NCBI RefSeq assembly: GCF_014196525.1
Contig: NZ_JACIDX010000004.1
Location: 95,763 to 159,762, forward strand
Reading direction: 5' to 3'
Source of the DNA: Novosphingobium sediminicola
GTDB taxonomy: Bacteria > Pseudomonadota > Alphaproteobacteria > Sphingomonadales > Sphingomonadaceae
DNA length: 64,000 nucleotides
A program made the translations under genes and the position numbers. Shown here in pieces: positions 15,593 through 24,260 of the stretch (positions are counted from its first letter, which is position 1; each line of letters opens with the position of its first letter). The notes beneath the pieces were generated by a model that made no database searches, was not told the origin of the DNA, and saw only the letters and a program-made list of their open reading frames with translations.

Positions 15593-17152
15593 ATGACCCA
15601 GCCCCAGAATGGCGCCACAACGCTGGTCAACACGCTGGTCGATCATGGCGTCGACATCTGCTTTGCCAATCCCGGCACGTCGGAAATGCATTTTCTGGCC
15701 GCCCTCGACAATCCCCGGATGCGCTCGGTGCTGTGCCTGTTCGAAGGCGTGGCGACCGGGGCCGCCGATGGCTGGTATCGCATGAAGGAAACGCCGGCCA
15801 GCACCCTGCTGCATCTGGGGCCGGGTCTGGCCAATGGCCTTGCCAATATCCACAATGCCAAACGCGCCAGCAGCGGCATGGTCAATATCGTGGGCGAGCA
15901 TTCGATCTCGCACCTCAAATATAACCCGCCGCTGTCGTCCGACATCGAGGGGCTGGCGCGACCGCTCAGCCATTGGGTCCGCCGCGCCGACAGCGCCGAC
16001 ACGATTGCGTGGGACACCACGCAGGCCGTGCAGGTGGCCAGCGAACATCCCGGCAAGATCTCGACGCTGATCCTGCCCGGCGATGTGAGCTGGCGCGCGG
16101 TGGAAACGCCCATTGTGCCACCGGCGCGCGACGCCGCGCGCAAGGCCCCGCTTCAGGCCCGCATCGACCATATCGCCCGCGTGCTGAAATCGGGCGAACC
16201 GGCGATGATTATCCTTGCCAACCGCGCCACGCGGGGACGGGCTTTGGATCTGGCCGGGCGGGTGGCGCGGGCCACCGGTGCGCGTCTGGGTTCGCAATTC
16301 TTCACCGCACGCATCGAGCGGGGCGCGGGCCGCACGCCTATCGAACGCATCCCGTATGCCGTCGCGCAGGCCACCGCCTTCCTCGAAGGTTTCCAGCATC
16401 TGATCACCGTGGAAACGGTCGAGCCGGTCGCCTTCTTCTCCTATCCCGACAAGCCCAGTCTGATGAAAAAGGAAGGCACCAGCGTCCATGCGCTGGCCGA
16501 GGCGGATGAGGATAGCGAACTGGCGTTTGAAATGCTGCTCGACGCGCTGGGCGTGAGCGCTGATGCGCCGCAGATGATCCAGCCGGCGCTGGAAACCGTG
16601 CCACCCACCGGCCCGCTCAACCCGATCAGCATCGCTCATGCGCTGGCCGTGGCGATTCCCGAAAACGCCATCGTGGTGGATGAAAGCCTGACCACGGGCC
16701 GCGAGAGCATGGGCCTGACCATGGGCGCCGCGCCGCATGATCTGATCAACAACATGGGCGGCTCGATCGGCTATTCGACGCCGGTGGCAACAGGCGCGGC
16801 GCTGGCTTGTCCGGATCGTCCGGTCATCTGCATGGTGGGCGATGGCAGCGCGATGTACACGATCCAGTCGCTCTGGACGCAGGCCCGCGAGGGGCTGAAC
16901 ATCACCACGATCATCTTTGCCAACAACAGCTACGCCATCCTCAAGGCCGAATACGCCAATATGGGGGCCGGTACGCCGGGGCCGCAGGCGATGGCGATGA
17001 TCGACATCGGCAATCCGCGCATCGACTGGCTGGCCATGGCCAAAAGCATGGGCGTGCCTTCGCAGCCGGTGGAAACCGCCGAGGATTTCACCCGCGCGCT
17101 GGCCGATGCGGTGCGGCAGCCGGGGCCGAAACTGATCGAAGTTCGACTGTAA
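15593..17152 (+). CDS. Thiamine-diphosphate-dependent decarboxylase/acetolactate-synthase-like enzyme
   Basis: A 519-residue enzyme with the three-domain ThDP architecture. Residues 1-170 bind the pyrimidine, with Glu51 in F-E-G-V-A-T-G-A-A-D-G at the catalytic-Glu position. A central domain follows, then the pyrophosphate domain with G-D-G-S ... N-N-S-Y (about residues 413-445). It resembles benzoylformate decarboxylase and acetolactate-synthase-like proteins of catabolic operons rather than biosynthetic IlvB, as no small subunit is nearby. It starts 4 bp after the aldolase stop. Probable role: decarboxylation of a 2-oxo acid made in the pathway; the substrate cannot be read from sequence. 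Confidence 0.82.
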   Translation: MTQPQNGATTLVNTLVDHGVDICFANPGTSEMHFLAALDNPRMRSVLCLFEGVATGAADGWYRMKETPASTLLHLGPGLANGLANIHNAKRASSGMVNIVGEHSISHLKYNPPLSSDIEGLARPLSHWVRRADSADTIAWDTTQAVQVASEHPGKISTLILPGDVSWRAVETPIVPPARDAARKAPLQARIDHIARVLKSGEPAMIILANRATRGRALDLAGRVARATGARLGSQFFTARIERGAGRTPIERIPYAVAQATAFLEGFQHLITVETVEPVAFFSYPDKPSLMKKEGTSVHALAEADEDSELAFEMLLDALGVSADAPQMIQPALETVPPTGPLNPISIAHALAVAIPENAIVVDESLTTGRESMGLTMGAAPHDLINNMGGSIGYSTPVATGAALACPDRPVICMVGDGSAMYTIQSLWTQAREGLNITTIIFANNSYAILKAEYANMGAGTPGPQAMAMIDIGNPRIDWLAMAKSMGVPSQPVETAEDFTRALADAVRQPGPKLIEVRL

Positions 17153-17171
17153 TTTCAGGGAGAGACAAACC

Positions 17172-18068
17172 ATGGCAACCGTGGACAACGGCGTGCTGAC
17201 CTTGCGCACCAATCTGGCGGAATCGCCCTATACCAAGGCGATCCATGACGGCCGCGTGACATCGGATATCGTGAAGCTGGACCTGTGCGGGCCGAACCCG
17301 GCGCAGGGCGGCTTCAAGGACATGCTGCGCCGCAATATGTACGATTGCGGCGAACTGGCCATCGTCACCTATCTTCAGGCCAAATGCTACAACAAGCCCT
17401 GGGTGCTGCTGCCCGCGCCCGTCTCGGGCCGGTTTCAGCACCATTGCGCAGGGTTCAACCGCGAACTGGGCCATCTGAACCCAAAGGATATCGAAGGCCG
17501 CAAGGTCGGCGTGCGCACCTATGCCCAGACCACCGGCCTGTGGGTGCGCGGCATCCTTCAGCATGAATATGGCGTCGACCTCAACAAGGTGGATTTCTAC
17601 ACCGTGGGCGAAGGCCACCTTGAGGAATATACCGACCCGGAAAACTGCACCCGCTTGCCCAAGGGTTCGGACATTGGCCAGATGATGCTGGATGGCGAAC
17701 TGGCCGCGACCTTGCAGGGCGTCGATCTGCCCAAGGACCCGCGCGTCGAACGCCTCATTCCCGATCCCTTCAATGCCGCCAAGGAATGGTTCGCCCGCGA
17801 AGGCGTGGTGCCCATCAACCACATCTTCGTCGTGCATCAAGACCTGACCCGCAACAACCCCGAGGCCGTGCGCGAAATCTATCGCATGATTTGCGAAAGC
17901 CGCGACCTGACCGAGGGTGGCCTGCCCGATCCCTTCCCGCCGATGGGCGTGGAGGCCAATCGCAAGGGGCTGGAACTGGCCGTCGAATGGGCGTTTGAGC
18001 AGAAGATCATCCCGCACAAGTTGAGCGTCGATGAATTGTTTGATGATGTGACGGCGGCGTTGGGGTGA
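17172..18068 (+). CDS. 4,5-dihydroxyphthalate decarboxylase-like protein (paralogue 2)
   Basis: A 298-residue homologue of the first gene of the operon. It shows the same pattern of F-K-D-M-L-R-R-N-M-Y-D-C-G-E, a mid-protein K-D-I-E-G-R-K-V-G-V-R-T-Y-A-Q-T-T-G, H-E-Y-G-V-D-L-N-K-V, and the terminal L-S-V-D-E-L-F. No signal peptide. GGGAGAG lies 8 nt before the ATG. It is the last gene of the unit; a hairpin repeat begins 22 bp after its stop. The two paralogues are diverged enough to have different substrates or to form a heteromer; I cannot tell which. Confidence 0.76.
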   Translation: MATVDNGVLTLRTNLAESPYTKAIHDGRVTSDIVKLDLCGPNPAQGGFKDMLRRNMYDCGELAIVTYLQAKCYNKPWVLLPAPVSGRFQHHCAGFNRELGHLNPKDIEGRKVGVRTYAQTTGLWVRGILQHEYGVDLNKVDFYTVGEGHLEEYTDPENCTRLPKGSDIGQMMLDGELAATLQGVDLPKDPRVERLIPDPFNAAKEWFAREGVVPINHIFVVHQDLTRNNPEAVREIYRMICESRDLTEGGLPDPFPPMGVEANRKGLELAVEWAFEQKIIPHKLSVDELFDDVTAALG

Positions 18069-18090
18069 TTTGTTTTGGGGGCTTTTTGAT

Positions 18091-18303
18091 GCCTCCGGCG
18101 GGCAAAGGGACTCAGTCCCTTTGCAATCCCGTTACTGTCGGCGTGACGCTGTAAATTCGGCCAAGGCTGATCTACGCGGCGTTGCAATTTTAAAGCCTGC
18201 GGCGCCAAGCAGCGAAACATCCCCGCGCCGCAGGCTATCAACCCCTTGCCCTATACGCGACGAGGCTGATCCCGCGCCCACCCCATAAAGGGATGCCGGA
18301 GGC
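18091..18303 (+). repeat. Hairpin-rich intergenic repeat, copy A
   Basis: This 213-bp copy has a left hairpin (GCCTCCGGCGGGCAAAGGG with CCCTTTGC), the shared block ATCCCGTTACTGTCGGCG, a core hairpin (AAAGCCTGCGGCGC / GCGCCGCAGGCT, about 18192-18236) and a degenerate right end, GGGATGCCGGAGGC. It begins 22 bp after the stop of the last operon gene. The right hairpin present in the other copies is collapsed here. From 18304 to 18508 I see only the leader of the TonB receptor gene. Confidence 0.85.
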
Positions 18304-18508
18304 CCCCTTCCTCCCTTTTCCAAACCCTCACCCCATAAGACAGGTAATCAATCCGTCCCGCCGTCAAATTGATCGGCCCGCAACCGCGCGAGCGGATATG
18401 TAACGTTTCAAGGGCGGGTCGCCGCTCTGGAGGCAAACGGACCATGGAGGCGTCATCCAAAGCGATGGCGATGGCCCACAAGATATAAACACAGGTAGAG
18501 AGAGCAAA

Positions 18509-21319
18509 ATGCCGAAAATTCTAGCCGCCCTGATGGCGGGCACCAGCTTTGTGACGCTTGTCGGCGCCGCGCAGGCGCAGGACGCCACCCCCGCACAGGA
18601 CATCATCGTCACCGGTTCGCGCGTGGTCAAAAACGGCGACAACAGCCCGACCCCGGTAACCGTGGTCAGCACCGAGAGCCTGAGCAATCTGCGCCCGACC
18701 AGCCTGACGGAATCGATCAACACCCTGCCGGTCTTTTCCGGTTCGCGCGGTCAGTTCAGCAATCCGGGCGTTTCGGGCGGCGTTTCGGGCGGCAATGGCA
18801 GCGCGGCCCAGTTGAACCTGCGCAATCTGGGCGGGGTGCGCAATCTGGTGCTGCTTGATGGGCGCCGCGTGCCGCCCACGTCCTATACCAACATCGTTGA
18901 CGCCGACGTGATCCCGCAATTGCTGGTCAAGCGCGTCGATACCGTCACGGGCGGCGTTTCGGCGGTTTACGGCTCGGACGCGGTTTCGGGCGTGGTCAAT
19001 TTCGTCACCGATACCAAGTTTGAAGGGCTCAAGGTTCAGGCGCAATATGGTCTCTCGACCTATAGCGACGACCCTTCGATGAATGCGGCCATCGCATGGG
19101 GCAGCAAGTTTGCCGGCGGCCGCGGCCATTTCGAGATCAGCTATGAATATCGCAACGATGACGGCATCATGCGCCGCTCGCAGCGCAGCTGGTACAATCG
19201 CGCGGTCGTGGTGGGCAATGGCACGACCATCCCCTATTCGCTGATCACCAACGGCACGCTTTCGGCCCAGCCTTTTGGCGGCAAGATCATCTCCTGCGGT
19301 ACGGGCTGCGCGCTGGCGGGGCAATATTTCGCCAGCAACGGCGTGCTCTCCAGCTTTACCAACGGCACGACCTACAGCGGCACGACCACGCAAAGCGGGG
19401 GCGCGGGCGGCTATCTCGACATGTCGCTCAAGGCTTCGCAGCGTTCGCATCAGGTCTATGCCCGCACCGATTACGATTTCAGCGACAATGTGCATGGCTT
19501 CCTGACGCTGAGCGGCAATTTCAAGAAGAACGTGTCCTATGGCAGCGACATCAGCCTGGCCAATTACACGCTCTCGACCGGCAATGCGTTCCTGCCCTCG
19601 GCCTATGCCGCGCAGATGACCGGATCGACCTTTGTGCTGAGCGAGATCAACACCCAGATCGAACGCGCCCGTTTCGAGCCGCAGACCCGCCAGTTGATGG
19701 CCATCGCGGGCCTCGAAGGCAAGCTGGGCGAGTATAACTGGAACGTCTCCTATGTGTATGGAGACTCGCGTCTTTCCACCACCAGCTATAACACAGTCAA
19801 CAACCAGAAGCTCTCGGCCGCGCTTGACGCGGTCAGCACCGCCGGCGGCCCGGCCTGCTATGCCGCAACGCAGGCGGCCACCGCATCGGCCTATGCCAAT
19901 TGCGTGCCGCTCAACCTGTTTGGCCCCAGCGCGTCCAGCCAGGCCGCGCTCAACTACATCATGGACACCACCCATTATGTAGCCACCACGCGCCAGCATG
20001 ACATCAACGCCGCCATTTCGGGCAGCCCCTTCAGCACATGGGCGGGCGAAGTCACTGCCGCGCTCTCGGGCGAATGGCGCGCGCAGTCGTTTATCTCGCA
20101 GAGCGACGCCACGCCCTCGATGTATGCCGATTGCACAAATCTGCGCTACAATTGCGTGGCGACCGGCTCGCGCACCCTGCTCTATGCCGGGACGCTGGCG
20201 TCGAACCCGCATGTCTCGCAATCGGTGTGGGAGGTCGCGGGCGAAGTGAACGTGCCGCTGCTCAAGGATGTGGCGCTGGCCAAGTCCTTGGCGATCAACG
20301 CGGCGGCGCGCTACACCAAATATAACACGGTCGGCACTTACTGGACGTGGAAGCTGGGCGCTGACTGGCACATTATTGATGGCCTGCGTTTCCGCGGCAC
20401 GATCTCGCGCGACATCCGCGCGCCCACTCTGAACGACCTGTTCTCCTCGACCGCGATCACCATGGTCAACAATCAGGACCTGAAGACCGGCGCGACCAAT
20501 CTGCTGCCCTCGGTCAATGTGTCGAACCCGAACCTGACGGCCGAAATCGGCAATACCTGGACGGCGGGCCTTGTGGCCAAGCCCTCCTTCCTGCCCGGTT
20601 TCAGCCTTGCGGTCGATTATTACGACATCAAGGTCAGCAATGCGATCACCACGGTTCAGGGTTTCCAGCCCACGATCCAGCAGGGCTGCAACACCGGCGG
20701 CCTGTCGATCTATTGCAACCTGATCCAGCGCGACAGCAGCGGCAATGTGACCGCATGGTACGTCCAGCCGATCAACCTGTCGAAGATCACCACCTATGGT
20801 CTGGACGTGGAGGCCAATTATGTCGGCGCGATTGCCGGGCATAAGCTGGCCCTGCGCGCTCTGGCCGCCTATCAGCCCCATATCCGCTATATCCAGCCCG
20901 GCGTCGCCACGGTGGATCAGGGCGGCGTGGCCTTTGGCACCAATGGTCTGACGGCCAGCCCCTCGTGGCGCCTGACCGGCACGGCCAGCTTCAACATCAC
21001 CGATACGCTGCGCGTCGATGCGATCTATCGCTGGCGCAATGCGATGAAGCTGTGGGGCGATCCCTCGGTGATCTGGGCCACGGGTCAGGGCACGGTGGCG
21101 CCCTTCGGGCAACTGGGCATGAACATTTCCAAGACCGTCACCCTGCCCCACAATGGCAAGGCGGATCTGTTCTTCAACGTCCAGAACCTGTTCAACGCCA
21201 CCCCGCCTGCGGCCAATGCTCCGGGCACCTCGACGGCGCCGGGCGGCTTTGGCGGCTTCTCGGTCGTCGACGATGCAGTGGGCCGCTACTTCACCGCCGG
21301 TTTCCGCGCCAAGTTCTAA
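18509..21319 (+). CDS. TonB-dependent outer-membrane receptor
   Basis: A 936-residue receptor. A signal peptide (residues 1-23, ending A-Q-A) is followed by D-I-I-V-T-G-S-R, the TonB-box-like start of the plug. The plug has L-N-L-R-N-L-G, L-V-L-L-D-G-R-R and G-G-V-S-A-V-Y-G-S-D-A-V-S-G-V-V-N. A large 22-strand-type barrel follows, closing with F-F-N-V-Q-N-L-F-N and a final aromatic (R-A-K-F). It belongs to the 'NPG'-less sphingomonad type, used for sugars, peptides or aromatic oligomers as well as iron. GAGAGAG precedes the ATG. It follows the aromatic operon but a repeat element separates them. Confidence 0.93.
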   Translation: MPKILAALMAGTSFVTLVGAAQAQDATPAQDIIVTGSRVVKNGDNSPTPVTVVSTESLSNLRPTSLTESINTLPVFSGSRGQFSNPGVSGGVSGGNGSAAQLNLRNLGGVRNLVLLDGRRVPPTSYTNIVDADVIPQLLVKRVDTVTGGVSAVYGSDAVSGVVNFVTDTKFEGLKVQAQYGLSTYSDDPSMNAAIAWGSKFAGGRGHFEISYEYRNDDGIMRRSQRSWYNRAVVVGNGTTIPYSLITNGTLSAQPFGGKIISCGTGCALAGQYFASNGVLSSFTNGTTYSGTTTQSGGAGGYLDMSLKASQRSHQVYARTDYDFSDNVHGFLTLSGNFKKNVSYGSDISLANYTLSTGNAFLPSAYAAQMTGSTFVLSEINTQIERARFEPQTRQLMAIAGLEGKLGEYNWNVSYVYGDSRLSTTSYNTVNNQKLSAALDAVSTAGGPACYAATQAATASAYANCVPLNLFGPSASSQAALNYIMDTTHYVATTRQHDINAAISGSPFSTWAGEVTAALSGEWRAQSFISQSDATPSMYADCTNLRYNCVATGSRTLLYAGTLASNPHVSQSVWEVAGEVNVPLLKDVALAKSLAINAAARYTKYNTVGTYWTWKLGADWHIIDGLRFRGTISRDIRAPTLNDLFSSTAITMVNNQDLKTGATNLLPSVNVSNPNLTAEIGNTWTAGLVAKPSFLPGFSLAVDYYDIKVSNAITTVQGFQPTIQQGCNTGGLSIYCNLIQRDSSGNVTAWYVQPINLSKITTYGLDVEANYVGAIAGHKLALRALAAYQPHIRYIQPGVATVDQGGVAFGTNGLTASPSWRLTGTASFNITDTLRVDAIYRWRNAMKLWGDPSVIWATGQGTVAPFGQLGMNISKTVTLPHNGKADLFFNVQNLFNATPPAANAPGTSTAPGGFGGFSVVDDAVGRYFTAGFRAKF

Positions 21320-21328
21320 ATAGCCCCT

Positions 21329-21368
21329 AGGCCCCCCGGTCCCATCGCGGATCGGGGGGCCCTTTTTG
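21329..21368 (+). terminator. Rho-independent terminator after the TonB receptor
   Basis: GGCCCCCCGGTCC and GGATCGGGGGGCC pair around a six-base loop, followed by CTTTTTGTCTTTT. Confidence 0.88.
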
Positions 21369-21432
21369 TCTTTTATTCTGATGCGGGGCCCTTGCGGCAT
21401 TGCCCATGGCCCTTGCCGAAAGGGCCTTTTCC

Positions 21433-22785
21433 ATGTCCGCCTTCCATCATCGCCTGCGCCGCGCCCTGCTGCCGCTCAGCCTCGCTCTGGCCGCCCCAGC
21501 CGCCGCGCAAACACCCGTCACAACGCAATTCCTGCGCATCGCGCCGGGCGTTCCGGGCGTGCTTTATGCGCCCGCGCAATCGGGGCCGAAATCCTCCACC
21601 GGCGTGCTCATCATGCATTCGGCGGCCGATTATCTGGGCTTTCCCGGCTGCACCGAACTGGCCCGACGCGGCTATCGCGCGCTTTGCGTCAATAACAGCA
21701 CCAGCAAATCGGGCGCCTTCAACGATGGCGTGATCGATCAGGTGATGCTGGAGATCAAGGCGGCGATGCTGGCCCTGCGCGCCCAGCCGGGGATCACGCG
21801 CGTGGTTCTGCTGGGCCATAGCGGCGGCGGCACGGTGATGAGCGCCTATCAGATGATCGCCGAGGGCGGGGTCAAATCCTGTCAGGGCGCGGAGAAGATC
21901 TGGAAATGCCCGGATGCTCTGGCAGGCCTGCCCGCTGCCGATGGGCTGATGCTGGTCGATTCCAATTGGGGCCTTGGCGCGATGACGCTCTTCAGCCTCG
22001 ACCCGGCGGTGCGCGATGAAAATGACGCCACCCATCTCGATCCCACGCTGGATATGTTCAACCCGGCCAATGGGTTCAAACCGGCCGGATCGACCTATTC
22101 CCCGGCCTTCGTCCAGAGCTTCCTGCGCGCCGAGGGCCAGCGCAGCCGCGCCATCACCGCCCGCGCGCAGGCCGCCTTGGCCAATATCGCGGCGGGCAAA
22201 GGCCCCTATCAGGATGATGCCCCCTTCACCGTGGCCGGGGCCAGCCTGCTGGGCGGCAATAACAAGCTGTTTTCGCAGGACATCACCCTGATGGCCCAGA
22301 CCAAGGCGGCCCATCCCCTGATCCATCCCGATGGCTCGGTGACAACGCAGGTGGTCAAAACCGTGCGCGTGCCGGAAAACACCGAGAATCTCTCGCCCTT
22401 CTATCGGCGCGGGGCGCTGCGCACCTCGGTGCGCTCCTATCTCTCGACCTATGCGATCCGCGTGGGAGAGGATTTTTCCTATGACGCCACCGGGGTAAAG
22501 GGTGTGGACTGGTCCTCGACCTATGCCAGCCCTCCGGGCAATGTGCAGGGAATTTCCGCGCCGCTGCTGGTGATGGGCATGACCGCGCATTGGGAATTTC
22601 TGGCCGCCGAAACGATCTATGATCTGGCCCGCTCGCGCGACAAATCGCTGGCCTTCGTCGAAGGGGCCGATCACCTCTATGTCACCTGCCGCCCTTGCGA
22701 AAAGGTGCCGGGCCAATATGGCGACACGCAAAAGACGACCTATGATTACATCGACCGCTGGCTGAGCGCGCCTGGCCGGTTTTGA
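21433..22785 (+). CDS. Secreted alpha/beta hydrolase
   Basis: A 450-residue protein with an N-terminal signal peptide (R-R-A-L-L-P-L-S-L-A-L-A-A-P-A-A-A) and an alpha/beta-hydrolase core. The nucleophile elbow is G-H-S-G-G-G (Ser about 139), and a late G-A-D-H-L-Y offers the catalytic His. Cysteines in the middle and near the end could form disulfides in the periplasm. The ATG at 21433 is chosen because the signal peptide starts there; an in-frame ATG at 21406 is possible. It follows the TonB receptor but lies beyond its terminator. It may hydrolyse esters in the periplasm for uptake; inferred. Confidence 0.8.
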   Translation: MSAFHHRLRRALLPLSLALAAPAAAQTPVTTQFLRIAPGVPGVLYAPAQSGPKSSTGVLIMHSAADYLGFPGCTELARRGYRALCVNNSTSKSGAFNDGVIDQVMLEIKAAMLALRAQPGITRVVLLGHSGGGTVMSAYQMIAEGGVKSCQGAEKIWKCPDALAGLPAADGLMLVDSNWGLGAMTLFSLDPAVRDENDATHLDPTLDMFNPANGFKPAGSTYSPAFVQSFLRAEGQRSRAITARAQAALANIAAGKGPYQDDAPFTVAGASLLGGNNKLFSQDITLMAQTKAAHPLIHPDGSVTTQVVKTVRVPENTENLSPFYRRGALRTSVRSYLSTYAIRVGEDFSYDATGVKGVDWSSTYASPPGNVQGISAPLLVMGMTAHWEFLAAETIYDLARSRDKSLAFVEGADHLYVTCRPCEKVPGQYGDTQKTTYDYIDRWLSAPGRF

Positions 22786-22805
22786 ACAGGGCCGGTTTTA
22801 AAACG

Positions 22806-22842
22806 AAAGGGGCGCTGCCTTCCACAGGCAGCGCCCCTTTCC
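22806..22842. terminator. Bidirectional terminator between convergent genes
   Basis: AAAGGGGCGCTGCC and GGCAGCGCCCCTTT form a perfect 14-bp stem between the hydrolase stop (22785) and the opposing MFS stop (22843). Confidence 0.85.
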
Positions 22843-24048
22843 TCATGCCGCCCGGCGCCGCCAGACCGGATAGCCCAGCAGGCTGAGCACCCCGCCGATC
22901 AGGAAAAAGCCCAAAAGCCCGTTCAACCCCATGCCAAGGCTGGCAAAGGCGGCGGGCGGACCGAACAACACGCCCAGCAGCGTGATCTGCGTCACCATCC
23001 CGCTGGTCGCGCCCATCGAAGCGGGCGATGGCGCCACCAGCGGCAAAAGCGCCCACATACCCACCAGAATGCCCAGCCCGGCCATCATCCCGCAATCGAG
23101 CAGCACCGCGCCCATCAGCCCCATGCGCAGCAACACCAGCCCCGCCCCGCAGCCCAGCACCAGCCCCACCGCGCCAAAGCCCAGCGCACTGGCCCGCACG
23201 CCGCGTCCGTACAAAACGCCAAACAGCGCCGCACCGGCAATATTGGCCACCATCGCGGGCAGGGTGAAGGAATGCACCACCGCCTCGTCAACGCCGATGG
23301 TCATGCCCAGCACATGCGGCAGGACCGCCACCAGCCCGGTCTGAACAAAGGCCGCCGCCGCAAAGCACAGGCCCAGTTGATAGGTCCCCCCGCTGCGCAA
23401 CACCGCGCCCAGCCCGTCGAGCCGCGAGGCCCGCGCCCCGCCCTCACGCGCGGGCAGCAGCAGCCGCGCCATCAGTCCCAGCATGGCCACCAGCCCGGCA
23501 TGGACGCCAAAGCCCATCCGCCAGCCCACATGCGGCCCCACCAGCGCGCCATAAAGGCCCGAGACGATGAAACTGGCCGGGATGACCGTGGACCACAGCG
23601 TCAGCGCGGCGACCCGCTGGCGGCCCTGCGTCAGGCGCAGGATCATCGCCACCGCGCCCACCACCATGCAGACATAGCCCAGCCCGCCGACCACGCGCCA
23701 CGCCAGCAACGTCGACAGCCCGCCCGCCATCATCACCCCCGCCCCGGCCAGCGCCACCAACGCCGCCCCCGCGATCATCACCGGACGGTCGCCGATCCGG
23801 TCCACCATCGCCCCGATCAGCAGCGAGGCCAGCGCCGCCGCCAGCGCCGGGATCGACATCACCCAGCCGATGATCGCCGGGGACCGGGGATGAAACTCCG
23901 CCGCGATGCCGTGCAACGCAGGCACGGCGATGCTGACCACCAGCATGCCGAAAACACCGATCAGATAGATCAGGATAATGCGCGGCCATGGCGCCGCCGT
24001 TGATGGCAGCGCCGCCGATTGCGGCGCCGTTATATATGCCTCTGTCAC
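22843..24048 (-). CDS. MFS transporter (sugar/drug exporter-like)
   Basis: A 401-residue carrier with about twelve membrane spans and the motif-A loop G-A-M-V-D-R-I-G-D-R. The GTG at 24048 is preferred as start because GGAGAA lies 8 nt upstream; the frame is open further back to 24114. It is divergent from a second MFS gene, and the shared 212-bp region contains one copy of a 19-bp dyad also found beside the O-demethylation genes. That placement suggests transport linked to methoxy-aromatics, but the substrate is unknown. Confidence 0.8.
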   Translation of the reverse strand: MTEAYITAPQSAALPSTAAPWPRIILIYLIGVFGMLVVSIAVPALHGIAAEFHPRSPAIIGWVMSIPALAAALASLLIGAMVDRIGDRPVMIAGAALVALAGAGVMMAGGLSTLLAWRVVGGLGYVCMVVGAVAMILRLTQGRQRVAALTLWSTVIPASFIVSGLYGALVGPHVGWRMGFGVHAGLVAMLGLMARLLLPAREGGARASRLDGLGAVLRSGGTYQLGLCFAAAAFVQTGLVAVLPHVLGMTIGVDEAVVHSFTLPAMVANIAGAALFGVLYGRGVRASALGFGAVGLVLGCGAGLVLLRMGLMGAVLLDCGMMAGLGILVGMWALLPLVAPSPASMGATSGMVTQITLLGVLFGPPAAFASLGMGLNGLLGFFLIGGVLSLLGYPVWRRRAA

Positions 24049-24135
24049 GGACAGAATTCTCCCAAGGATAATGTTCTTGGCGCGCAGCGTCGCCCGGCGC
24101 GGCGCACGTGGCAACCGGGCGCACCCTCACCGCAG

Positions 24136-24157
24136 TGTCGCGGAATCCGCAACAATC
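24136..24157. promoter_or_regulatory. Shared 19-bp dyad, copy 3 (divergent MFS promoters)
   Basis: TGTCGCGG-AAT-CCGCAACA is an 8-bp inverted repeat with one mismatch and a 3-bp spacer, followed by ATC. It is 88 bp from the start at 24048 and 104 bp from the start at 24261. The same TGT-N13-ACA-ATC arrangement occurs at 28332 and 35739. Confidence 0.5.
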
Positions 24158-24260
24158 CACCGCTTGCGCGCGGCCCCCCGCTTTGTCACGCTTTGGGCGA
24201 AAAGGCGGGCGCGATGCCCCGCGCATGACCATCGCCACGGCGCGATGCGGGAGAAATAAT

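Noticed and set aside
17172..18068. An ABC-transport solute-binding protein
   Set aside because: The fold is related, but there is no signal peptide and no ABC permease nearby; the gene lies in a catabolic operon.
18091..18303. The intergenic repeats as insertion sequences
   Set aside because: They are about 220 bp, contain no transposase frame and lack obvious target duplications. They are listed as repeats only.
18521..21400. A 959-codon open frame antisense to the TonB receptor gene
   Set aside because: It mirrors the receptor gene codon for codon in GC-rich DNA, has low-complexity composition and no family features. Similar antisense frames at 9393-11414, 15554-17212 and 44371-46638 are shadows too.
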